Assembly: GCA_033675265.1 (NCBI GenBank)
Contig: JAUJYZ010000125.1
Location: 392,501-456,500 of the forward strand
Length of the DNA stretch: 64,000 nt
Direction of reading: 5' to 3'
DNA from: Actinostola sp. cb2023
Lineage: Eukaryota > Cnidaria > Anthozoa > Actiniaria > Actinostolidae
Part shown: positions 1-26,792 of the stretch, piece by piece
Position numbering within the stretch: the first letter of the stretch is position 1
Layout: each line of letters opens with the position of its first letter
Translations under genes and position numbers: made by a program
The notes under the pieces: model-generated
Told to the model about the DNA's origin: nothing
Databases searched by the model: none
Seen by the model: only the letters and a program-made list of their open reading frames with translations

Positions 1-215
1 GGAATTCTATCAAGAAGGAAATATAGTGTTCTCCACAAGCATTGATCAGTGTTTTTATAGGGGTATTTTCACTACATGCAATTAATATGGGCTTGGAGTT
101 GACTAAACATGTATTTTTACAAGATAATACATTCTTCAAAAAACAAAGTTACAACTAGCTCCATTATTCAAACGATGATATGTGCGGTAATTACTTATTA
201 ACACACTGATAGGCT

Positions 216-515
216 CCCAGGGGGGGTACTCGGGGGTATCAGTGATGGGGAGGTGCGAATGAGGCCAAACTTTTTAACCCCAAAAAGTTCATTACGCTAA
301 AACAAGACCCAAAAAAAGTCCAACAGCCCAAAATCATAACCCCCAAAAAGTCCAATTTTTCTCCACATAAAATCGAGAATGGTAGGATATCATTTTTATC
401 AACCCCAAAAAAAGTCCTTGCCAAAATCTTTATATCAAAAAAAGCCGCGAATTTCAAACCCAAAAAAGGTCTTTGCACCTCCCCGTCACTGATACCCCTG
501 AGTACCCCCCCTGGG
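216..515. mobile_element. MITE with TACTCGGGGGTATCAGTGA ends
   Basis: Inverted ends CCCAGGGGGGGTACTC and GAGTACCCCCCCTGGG. The interior repeats CCCCAAAAAAGTCC. A second, right-truncated copy lies at 15941-16256. Downstream of PDZD8 exon 4. Confidence 0.75.
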
Positions 516-643
516 GATAGACTCTTTGTTGTTACAGTATTCAAATTATCCTCTATGCGTTACTTTTTTGTTGAAGTGCATTCTGTCTAGTGGTCCTAAT
601 GTTTTTCCCTAATAGACCTTGACAACACAGATGTTCTTCTTAC

Positions 644-3600
644 CTCAAATGTTGTCCACAGAGCTCTACTATTTTCAGCAAGCTGTTTCCATGGTAATGC
701 ATCTACTGAGAGTGCACAATATAAACCACTACTACCCTCGATATCAGGTAGCCTAGAGCATCCATTTACTTTGACTTCTAGTTGCCCAGCAGTGATGACG
801 CTATCATGAACAAAGATGGCTTGCTTTTCATCCTGGGGTTGTCGCTTGGGGAAGAATGGAAGATAACGCACTTTGTATTTGGGTAGGGTGTGTTTTCTAT
901 TTATTGTTCGCCGAATATGATTAATGATCAGGGATGTTAATTGTTCTATGTTTTTGCCTTCAACATGGGATTCTGCTTGGAATTGTACTTCAGGTTCCTG
1001 AAACACAAAAAGATGAGAAAACATCTGTGTCAATTAGGAGAAATGTAGAGAGAGAAAAATTCCATGACTCACTCCTCGTTTGTCTAGAGGAACCAATTTA
1101 CAGTGTTGTATAAATATAACCTCCCCCTTCCGAGCATGTCACAAGTGCATAAACACAGCATGTAACAGGATACATGTACACTGTACATAAGATACATGTA
1201 CAAACAAGACAGCACCTACTTAAAAAGATACTTCCACCATCCCTACATGTACATGTACCTCCCCATTTGCTATATGAGACCAGATTGGGTCCTTCAAATC
1301 CACCTTCATTTAAAACAATAACTTTGTGGAGGAAAGAAGCAATAGACTGAAGTCGTCCCTGCAAGAACTAAGGAAGTGACTTGTGATCAAAGCCCAAATT
1401 ATCCTTTGAAATTCAAAGATCCTCAATGAGAATTTAGATTTTATTCAGAGATCACTTACGTTGTTCTTACAGGAAGATCGTCAATTGTTATAAAAGTACT
1501 ACACATTTTTGAGTGTTTTTCTTCTCACCTCATAAAATGACAAAGACCAGTGTGTACAAGGATTCCTACAAAACTGTAGTCGCGCTCTCCCCTTGAGGCT
1601 CACTAACTTCACAGAGAAGTATGCAACCTTGCTAAATGGAAAATCAACTTGTATTGTCATGCGACATCCACCAGTATATTCTAAGTCAAGAGCAATGTCC
1701 AGTTCTTTGGGTATCTGTTTGGGGTCCTTCACTGGGTGAATTTTCATTATAGTGGCTCCTAAAGGGTTACAAATACATAGTGTTTTGAACATCACAAAGT
1801 GTTATTATATTAGTCGAACCTGTATATAACGGTCACCCTCAAGAGTGGTATAGCGATTGTGTGGGGAAAAAAATTGGCAGCTATTAATAGAGGGCTGTTA
1901 TATACAGGTTCGACTATACACTGTACTACTGACATGTACATCAGACATTCTATACATCAAGTGCATGTTTTGTTAATGCCAGGACATTGTCAGTGACAAA
2001 TGCCAAGAATGGTTGCTCTACTACCATTTTTGGTCACTGCTACATGTACTGTACTTACAAATTTGTCCTTTCAAAACATAGCAAAACAAAACCTCTGATC
2101 AGAGAACTGTCAAAACTATAGCTACAAATGTATTCTGAACATCATCATCATGCAAGCTATTCTAAAGCCAAAGTATCACATCTTTACATTTTGATACCAG
2201 TTGAGTAGCCTAGCTTGCTACATTGTATTTCTTAGCTAGAGCCTTCCACAGGAAGCCCAACTGAGGTCATTGTTAAAATTCATGATGTATAAAGATATGA
2301 ATTATGGCATATCTTTGTTGACGTTCACACCCAAATGCATGCTATTTGGTATGTAAGATATTAACCAACAAATGTATGCTCTACCACAGGAACCCATCAA
2401 AAAAGATGTGCATATAATTCAAATCTTTTTACATGTCAGTAGAACCCCACTATCTCGAACTCTGAAGGGAAAGGGAAATTAGTTCGAGATAGCGGGGGGT
2501 TCGAGATAACCGGGTCATTGTCATTTCACTGATATTTTCATTCATATTTAACATAGTGTTTCAAATACAGCTACAGTTGTATATCATACAATTTTGTTTG
2601 AAAAAAGAAGCAACAAACGCATCAAATATGCATTTTGATACAGTTGTTTGTGAGGCGGCACAGGATACGCGAATTTGAACAAAGATATTATACTTACCGG
2701 TACGTATACTGACGTATACTGAACAATTAAAGTTCAATTTGATGTTTTTGCCTTGTTATGTGTTATGACACTTTCTGCTGTTTGTTCATCGACTTTTTCC
2801 TTAGAGTTCGAGATAACCGGGGTTGATTTGGGTCAAGGGAACCCAAAATAGTTCGAGATAGCGGGGAGTTTGAGATAACCGAGATCGAGATAGCCCATAG
2901 TAAATGACTGCAAAAACAGGGGGAAATCCAAGGGAAATTTGGTGTGTCGAGATAGCAGGGAGTTCGAGATAACCGAGTTCGAGATAGCCCATAGTAAATG
3001 ACTGCAAAAACAGGGGGAAATCCAAGGGAAATGGGTTTGTGTTCGAGATAGCAGGGAGTTCGGATAACCGAGTTCGAGATAGCCCATAGTAAATGACTGC
3101 AAAAACAGGGGCAAATCCAAGGGAAATGGGTTTGTGTTCGAGATAGCAGGGAGTTCGAGATAACCGAGTTCGAGATAGCCCATAGTAAATGACTGCAAAA
3201 ACAGGGGCAAATCCAAGGGAAATGGGTTTGTGTTCGAGATAGCAGGGAGTTCGAGATAACCGAGTTCGAGATAGCCATAGTAAATGACTAAAAACAGGGG
3301 GAAATCCAACAAATGGGTTTGTGTTCGAGATAGCAGGGAGTTCGAGATAACCGAGTTCGAGATAGCCCATAGTAAATGACTTTTTACAGGGGCACAATCC
3401 AAGGGAAATGGGTTTGTGTTCGAGATAGCAGGGAGTTCGAGATAACCGAGTTCGAGATAACCGGGTCCCATAGTAAATGACTGAAAAAGGGGCAAATCCA
3501 TTTAAAATGGGTTTGTGTTCGAGATACAGCAGGGAGTTCGAGATAACTGAGTTCGAGATAGCGGGGTTCAACTGTATATCATTATTTATCCTCAGAACAA

Positions 3601-5745
3601 ATGGTTGGGCTACCTGTGGAGCAACAACGTTACTTGTATATTTATAGCTTAAATATTGGTTGCCTGTCGTAATCCAGTGTTTGACTGAAAAGTTGAGAAA
3701 TGTTTTAGGCAGCACTTCAACTTAGTCCGTCTCAGGAACCTAACTAAAGAGAACCCAATAGGCGACTTGCACTAAGAGGTCACGTGACCCCAACCCCCTT
3801 AAATCGAACAGCAGTGTAAAAATGAACTCCAGAAATGAGAAGAGCACCTCGAAATTAGTAAAAGGGCGAAGTTTCAGGGCATAATGTCTGACACAGGAGA
3901 AATGGGAATAAAAATAAAATCCATCGTTTTCTAAGATTTTGTTTGGAAAATGCATTGGATGGCATGGCTCTTGCTATCCAACGCATTTTCCAAACAAAAT
4001 CTGAGAAAACGATCGATTTTATTTTTTTAGTCATTTCTCCTGTGTCAAACATTATGCGCTGAAACTTCGCCCTTTTACTAATTTCGAGCTGCTCTTTTCA
4101 TTTCTGGAGTTCATTTTGACATTGCTGTTCGTTTTATGGGAGTTAGGGTCACATGACCTCTTAGTGCAAGTCGCCTATTGCCATAAAAGCCCCACATTAG
4201 AGTCATTTTCGCATGAGTGGGAAGTAGTTTTTTTTTTTTTTTTACAAAACATTTTATTTACAAAACTTTCACCATACAAAATAACTGGGGGAAAAAAATA
4301 AAAAATAAAGGTACAGTTCGTGCCGTGTGGTGATGGTACCGTGCTGTGACCATGCTGTGTCCAAGCATTCTGATTGGGTTGAGCAATGCTTTCGCATGCT
4401 GTGATTGGTTGAATAGATGTCCTAGATTCCGTACCGTGACCGTAACTCTGTACCATAGGTTTCCCACTCGTACGAAAAGAACTCTAAGCAACCATTTAAA
4501 GTGATCAATGAGAGTTTATCAGGTAATTTCAAAACTCATCAGACAAAAAATGATTATCATAGCTGGAAAGAGCTCGTTAAAATTAGTAAAAATGTGAAGT
4601 TTGGAAAAGATCACTCCACAAATTGCAAAGATATAAATTTTCAAAAATCGAAATTTTATATGAAAACCTTTGGAAATTACGCTTGAAGGCAACTCTTGCC
4701 TCCAACAAAGGTTTTCATACAAAATTTCGATTTTTGAAAATTCATATCTTCGTAATTTATGGAGCGATCTTTTCCAAACTTCACATTTTTACTAATTTCA
4801 ACGAGCTCTTTCCAGCTATGATAATCATTTTTTTGTCCTGTGAGTTTTGAAATTACGTGATAAACCCTTCATTCATGTATTCATGCAGTCATGTTTCATT
4901 AATTAACTAAGTCGGTCAATCAATGCCTTGCACATGCTCGAGGATCCAGCGATTTTTGTCCTATGAGTTTTGAAATTATGTGATAAACCCTCATTGAAGG
5001 AAAATTGAATCATGGTAAATGGTATGTGCCATCATATACATGTATATATACCTTTGATTACAGGTAGAGAAGTTCCCAAGTTAAGATCTAATATAGAAAT
5101 TTGTTCAATGATTTTCCCCGCAGCTCTGTTGTTCACTAGATCTGTAAATTCCATATTCATTCTCTTCATAAAAAACTCTTTGGTTATTGGTGCATCTCTC
5201 CATTCTTGCCACAAGAATGAAAAAAGAAGATTTATAAACATACATGATTCTCTCTCTGTTGCTCCTTCACCTTTCAGGAAATCTGAAACAATCTATGGAA
5301 AAAAGTTATATATTAATAATTATTATTAGTATAATTACAAAAATGTGTATGTTGTGGTTTACGGTAGTCTTGCCACTGGTTTAAATGTTTCTGAGGGTTC
5401 TTGAAATTAGGTTACGTTTAGTGTTTTATGGTGGGCAAGTCATGTGTTACTTTTAAAGGAGTTAACTGAAAGGAAGTACATTGTATAGTTTATGCAAGTG
5501 AAACAATGTCCTAAAACATTTGAACCACTGAAAACTTAGTCTGCATAGCATAGTGTTTGAAGTAGCACAGCGTTTGAGGGAGGATTGGGGTTCCTGTGGG
5601 TAATCCTGTATAATCATGGCAAGATTCTATCAAATGCAAGATATTATATATAACCAAGATCTTGATAAGATCATGGCAGATCTTGGGTGATCCTGTATGA
5701 TAATAGCAAGATCTTATCAAGATCTTGTATTATTATTAATATTGA

Positions 5746-5777
<32 letters not shown>

Positions 5778-6367
5778 TAATAATAATAATAATAAAGATC
5801 TTGTATAACCAAGAGATCTTGGCAAGATCGTGGCAGATCTTGGGTGATCCTGTATGATAATGGCAAGATCTTATCAAGATCTTTAATATATAACCAAGAG
5901 ATCATAAAAATAAAATGGTTACAAGTTATTATTATATATAGCAAATGCTTCTTAAAGACCGTTAAGCATCATATTTTTCAAGAAATATGAGATCAAAAGA
6001 AATGACAGTTAACAAGAGAACACGTACATGCAGTGACCAGTGACTGAGTAAATACGGTCAATAAGAAAGAAATCTTCTTCTTTAATGACAACATTAAAAC
6101 TACACAACTATATAAATGTTATATAAACAAATCGCCACAAAACAACGTCTCTCTTGCACAACATCAATACGATTTGTACAACATGACATGATTAGTTATT
6201 TATCACCCTTGTTGACCCACCTTGGGGTTGGTGACTGCGGTCTTCTCGATAACAAGTCTCGGAGCTTCTTTCTCCTTCGACGACCACCATTTGTACAAGA
6301 GGAATGCCTGGACAAGCAGTACGGAAAATGCTCCGGTGAGAAAGGCGAATATAAAAGCTATAATCAT
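644..6367 (-). CDS. PDZD8: PDZD8-like ER-anchored SMP-domain protein, 5' part
   Basis: Four coding exons read right to left: 6221-6367, 5052-5292, 1529-1758, 644-997, with phases 0, 1, 0, 0 and GT-AG borders throughout. Exon 1 gives MIIAFIFAFLTGAFSVLLVQ followed by LYKWW, a membrane anchor at residues 1-27 like the PDZD8 N-terminus. Exons 2-4 encode the SMP domain: a RESCMFIN start, the AGKIIEQISILDLNLG segment, a THWSLSFYE strand and an NRKHTLPKYKVR segment, all close in order and content to PDZD8 as I know it, followed by the start of a C2-like stretch. PDZD8 family members sit in the ER membrane, act at ER contacts with mitochondria and late endosomes, and transfer lipids. The PDZ and C1 domains are not in the window; the gene continues past position 1. 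The ATG at 6367 has an open frame upstream, so the start could be slightly earlier. About 324 residues are present. Introns carry repeats; the intron at 1759-5051 is the largest. Confidence 0.88.
1356..1480. repeat. Short dispersed repeat with GTGACTTGTGATCAAA
   Basis: Related copies lie at 24469-24575 and 40963-41066, each with TGCAAG ends and a GATCAAA core, all in introns. Confidence 0.5.
1813..1917. mobile_element. Short hairpin MITE with TA ends
   Basis: AGTCGAACCTGTATATAAC and its inverse flank a 60-bp loop region. In the PDZD8 intron, 55 bp upstream of exon 3. Confidence 0.7.
2437..3574. mobile_element. pogo/Tigger-like element expanded by a 96-bp tandem repeat
   Basis: Starts CAGTAGAACCCCACTATCTC and ends GAGATAGCGGGGTTCAACTG, an inverted pair. 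Between 2850 and 3540 a unit of about 96 bp (GTTCGAGATAGC, GAGATAACCGAG, CCCATAGTAAATGACTG) is repeated about seven times. Several open frames here are products of the repeat. PDZD8 intron. Confidence 0.7.
3757..4179. mobile_element. Foldback MITE
   Basis: A near-complete inverted repeat: AATAGGCGACTTGCACTAAG at the left and its complement at the right, with arms of about 200 bp meeting at 3960. PDZD8 intron. Confidence 0.8.
4199..4485. mobile_element. MITE, GAGTCGTTTTCGTATGAG family, diverged
   Basis: Ends AGAGTCATTTTCGCATGAG and CTCGTACGAAAAGAACTCT with an internal T-run at 4229-4244. Same family as 34798-35006. In the PDZD8 intron. Confidence 0.7.
4505..4962. mobile_element. Foldback MITE plus linked tail, copy 1
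   Basis: GTAATTTCAAAACTCA/TGAGTTTTGAAATTAC ends with AGCTGGAAAGAGCTCGTT arms, then a linked TTAATTAACTAAGTCGG...GGATCCAGCG tail. Matches 17405-17882 along its whole length. A second partial end lies at 4958-4994. Confidence 0.8.
5652..5885. repeat. AAGATCTTG direct repeats around an (AAT)n run
   Basis: Two 80-bp copies with GGCAGATCTTGGGTGATCCTG at 5652-5738 and 5804-5885, separated by (AATAAT)n at 5745-5795. PDZD8 intron 1. Confidence 0.7.
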
Positions 6368-7142
6368 CGGACTAATGATTGTTGCTAGCTGTTCATCTTC
6401 AAAACATGATCGATTGCCATGTTGTCATGTCGTATTGGGAAAGACTGGGTCGAGTTCAGCGGTTTGATTGTGGGCTCAAGTACGCCACAGGAGGCCCACG
6501 GCATTATGTGAATTTATAAAAATTGTCAAACATAATTACAAATACAATTATAAACTTGAAAATTACTATGGAAAGGAAAAATATTCAGGAAATCAAAGTA
6601 TTTACCGTAAACCACAATTCCAGTACGAAGGGCGTGGTCTGCATCCCCGACCCTGTCCCACTGACCTAAATTCTTCTCGAACCTGAGTTTCAGGCTTCCC
6701 CTCCTATCCCCCCTTTGGGCCTGAAACTCAGCCGGGTTAAAATTCTTCATTCTTTGATTGTTCTCCAAGCATGCTGAAAGTCACATATCAATACAAGGTG
6801 TTGACAATTCCATTAAACTACGGAATAACCGTTTGCGCGTCACTGTAACAGGATCACCCAGCATCTTTGTTGTCAGTATAAAGTTGACCTTGCTCACGAT
6901 TAATGATGGTAACCATAGTTCTAAATACTCAATCAAAACGCACCGCATAGCTTTCCAAGGAAAACTAATCCTCGCTGCGCTTCATTCTGCGGAGCAGTAG
7001 ACGGTGTTCTTTGGTCCGTTTTTATTGAAAGATTTTGGACAAACTTGTACAAGAAAGTGCATCATCTCAGGCCTCCAAACAAGGAGACACGCTTAGCAAT
7101 TGAACACGACGCCCGCTCATTGTCGCGCAACGTACTACTGCC
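6368..7142. promoter_or_regulatory. Head-to-head intergenic region, likely bidirectional promoter
   Basis: About 775 bp separate the PDZD8-like start codon (minus strand) from the split start codon of the THEG-like gene (plus strand). It must hold both promoters and both 5' UTRs. A short hairpin with GAGTTTCAGGC arms lies at 6680-6735. No TATA box at a convincing position was recognised. The bidirectional role is inferred only from gene orientation. Confidence 0.4.
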
Positions 7143-8751
7143 ATGTAAGTTTTTGAAACAAGATTTGTTCTCTTATTTCAACTAAATAAATGTGTATATC
7201 TGATCAGTGATGTCACATGATAACCAAGGCCAGCTATTCACAACTGGTCCGCGGCATACTTGATATTTGACTGATAGACTACTGATGGATTTGATGTCTT
7301 TGTTCAGGTCTAGATTAGAGAATCTCGCAAGACCAAAGCCGTCCAAGGCAGCATGGGTGACAAAATATTGGTAAGAGCAGAATTCTAGAGTGTAAGCATA
7401 TTTGGTGCGGCAACCATTATGTAGTCGGTTAACAAAAGGTCATGTCGCAAACAGACGAAGTCGTCTTACTGAGAAACTCGTGCTACTGAATTCAACTATC
7501 GTCTTGCGGATATCTCGCTATTGCAGTTATCCCTCTATTCCAGTCAAGAGCTGCGTGACTGGCTCATAGGGGATGGAGAGAGAGGGGAATTAGTACGGAG
7601 GTGGAGAGCTGAAGGGAGAGGGGAATGAACAACTGAGAGAAAAGGAAGACCCCACCTATGAGCCGGCAATGCAGGCTATCGAGGAGTGAGTTAAGGGCTT
7701 CCTCTTTCCTTCCTCCGCTCCCTCCCCTTTTGAGAGCCTGTATTCACTAGCCAACCAATCATGACGCATACATACGGGATTGAAATTCTCATATTTTTAA
7801 GGCCCGTTGACTGGACGAATCAGACTTTAATACGACCCATCTCTAAGCCCGCTTTGAGTGCCAAAACAACGCCACGTCTTCAAGAACTTGCAACCCCGAA
7901 GAACAACGTCCAAATGGACCATCCTGAACTGTGCCACAGGTAATAAAGTAGCTGTCCTCCATATCTCTGTCTCGAGGGGATTGAAGGTCGAGGGGAAGGT
8001 GGGGGAAGAGATGATTGAGATTGGATGGAGTGGGAAAACGGAATTGAAGAGGTAGGTAAGAGGAGAAACACGGATATGGGGGGAAGGCACGGGGGAGAAC
8101 TGGGGAAAAGATGAGGAGGGAGAGGGGAAGGACGATACAGATTGGGCCAGAGGGAAAGTGGATAGAGGGAAAGCGGAACTGATAAAAAAGAGGTAGGTAA
8201 GAGGAGAAACACGGATATGGGAGGAAGACACGAGAGAACTATAGCGTGGGGAAGATGAATATTTGCTCGGAGATATTAAAGAGATGATTGCTGGATTGGG
8301 TGGAGAATGAAAGCGGGATAATAAAAAGAGGTATCGGGGTCGATAGATAATGAGGTCCATACGGATATGGGAGGAAGGTACGAGAGAACTATAGCTTTAA
8401 ATAAGAAGACGAGGAGGGATCCGGAGATGGGAAGAGATGATTGCTGGATTGGGTGGAGAGGGAAAGCGGAACTGATTAAAATGAGGTAGGTAAGATGAGA
8501 AACACGGATATGGGAGGAAGCACGGGAGATATGGGGAAAAGATAAGGAGGGGGAGGGGAAGGGCGATTCCCAGTAGTCAACAGTCTCGTTTCAAACTTCT
8601 CCTCCTTTTCTTTACGAATAATCAGATAAAATAAGACAGTTATTTATTTATTAATGTTTTATTTGGTCTTCACAGGGAAGAATTTGTGTATAGCTGTGGT
8701 CGTGGATCTATGATTTGGAAATCGCCATTGTATTCTAGAGGACAGAAGTAG
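7143..8751 (+). CDS. Small THEG/SPMAP2-like repeat protein, 92 aa
   Basis: Coding segments: 7143-7144 (the AT of the start codon), 7308-7370, 7802-7939, 8676-8751. Introns begin GTAAGT, GTAAGA and GTAATA and end TTGTTCAG, TTTTTAAG and GTCTTCACAG. Coding length is 279 nt, i.e. 92 residues plus TAG at 8749. The product carries two copies of the (S/T)PR-L-LA-PK motif: SRLENLARPK at residues 2-11 and PRLQELATPK near the middle. It ends KSPLYSRGQK. This motif typifies the testicular haploid expressed gene (THEG/SPMAP2) family, associated with sperm and ciliary microtubules; vertebrate members are several times longer. The start codon is completed across the first intron, and an in-frame TGA lies upstream at about 7101, so no earlier ATG is available in that exon. 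No single ORF is long enough to reveal the gene. Its own promoter is shared with or adjacent to PDZD8. Function in this organism is unknown; a role in axonemes is inference. Confidence 0.7.
7960..8570. repeat. Purine-rich imperfect tandem repeat
   Basis: Repeats of AGGTAGGTAAGAGGAGAAACACGG and GATTGGGTGGAGA units, four or more imperfect copies. Fills the last intron of the THEG-like gene. No gene in it. Confidence 0.7.
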
Positions 8752-10420
8752 TTCGTTGGCAACACCCTAATAATGGGTGTGGCACACTAGTCAGCACCCC
8801 GAGAAATTGTCATTGTTAGTACGTTTTATGAGATCCAATGGCAATGATCACTTTCATACTATAATTTCATATTCTTATATTAATTAAAACATTAAATAAT
8901 ATAACTAATTTATATACCGTTTCAAGAAACCATTATATAATGGTCTCTTGACCGTTTGTATAATTATTTTTACCACCACACCTATATCACAATCGGATAC
9001 GTTATTAAATTACCTTCAATTGCCTTATTAATGAGAAAATCAGTTATCGTTTCCAGTGATCCCGGCCACCAAAAGACCGGACTTTTAGTAATCAAATTCT
9101 CGATTGCACCCATCCTCAGTAACCAGGGTCTACCTAGTGGGACCCTAGTGGTCTACCTAGTGGTCTACCTAGTGGTCTACCTAGTGGTCTACCTAGTGGT
9201 CTACCTAGTGTGGTCTACCCTACCTAGTGGTCTACCTAGTGGTCTACCTAGTGGTCTACCTAGTGGTCTACCTAGTGGGACCCTACCTAGTGGTCTACCT
9301 AGTGGTCTACCTAGTGGTCTACCTAGTGGTCTACCTAGTGGAACCCGGAAGAGAGAAGCAAATCGAAAAAAGGCCGAGGGGGTGAGAAAATGAAAAGCAG
9401 CAACTTCCTCCTATTCTTTTCTCCCCCCTACCTCCCTTATTCTTCCCGCTCCTCTCCCCTCCCGGCCCCCCTAAGTAACCCCTTGGTTTTCGACGATGAA
9501 TCGCTCCACGCAAAATTACAGCTGATTTTAAATTTTGCCCGATTTTCGTCCAAATAGCACTTTAAGTTGGACGCTTTTCTTCTCTCTAAATATAAATTAT
9601 AATTCTCTATGCGATAAAAATGTTTGATTCCTCAAATGATTGTTGTCGTCTTGCCCCTCCCACTTACACGCTATGATTGACTTGTATATCATCGATGATA
9701 TCCCATGAATTGCATAGCAATATATAAATAATAACTAGGACTGATATTTGTAAAATATCATAAACCTGTCGTGAATTAGACATAAAACCACGTTATTCAA
9801 TTGAAACTATCGAAACCAACGGGGCAGCACCCAAATAAGTTGTTTAATAACATTCTTGGTAATATTCTCACGACTGCATCATCTGATCGACGCATTTTTG
9901 GGTTCGTTTATTGTATACACGTCCCCCCCCCCCCCTATTTTTTAAACTAACAAGACGCTCTATAAGCGTTCACTCGGCGGGTTTCAGCAATGAGCCTTCC
10001 ATTTCCTCAGCGGCACAGAGCGCATGCGTCTTGGTACCCAGTTAGCGAGTTGTGGCCATAAAAAAAAAGAAAGCCCATTTTTCAACTCGGCGTGCCACAG
10101 GCAGCCCGCCGAATAAAAAGATATGCAACGCGCGCATATTTTTGATGGGCTCCCTGTGCTAGGGCGCGCGTATGGTACATACACACATGCGTAATCACCT
10201 ATTTTTTCATTTTCAACAAGAGCTTCAGCAGAAATATAGTTGGGTTGCTGGTGTTGAGAAGGGTTTGGGCACGAACCCATTTTTTCCAAATACCGTTATA
10301 GACTGGGTACTAAATTGACGAGCGCCAGATATAGACTGGGTCAAATCCATTAGTTACCCTTTGTTTTGCTTTGAAACTGCACGAAACTGTGCATCAGCGT
10401 CGTTTCACATTTTTTCAACG
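8752..10420. other. Intergenic, convergent 3' ends
   Basis: Between the plus-strand THEG-like stop and the RTK-1 stop. Holds the 12-bp minisatellite, a C-run at 9924-9935 and a MITE fragment at about 10085-10170 with CCACAGGCAGCCC and GGGCTCCCTGTGC ends. I see no gene. Confidence 0.6.
9125..9340. repeat. 12-bp minisatellite
   Basis: CTACCTAGTGGT repeated about 17 times with a few GGGACC variants. Intergenic, between the THEG-like gene and RTK-1. Confidence 0.9.

Positions 10421-26792
<16,372 letters not shown>

Noticed and set aside
2763..3715. Minus-strand open frames of 171-304 codons
   Set aside because: Overlapping frames through the 96-bp tandem repeat; composition follows the repeat and no family is recognisable.
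7827..8360. Ser/Pro-rich minus-strand frame of 177 codons
   Set aside because: Complement of the purine-rich tandem repeat in an intron of the THEG-like gene.
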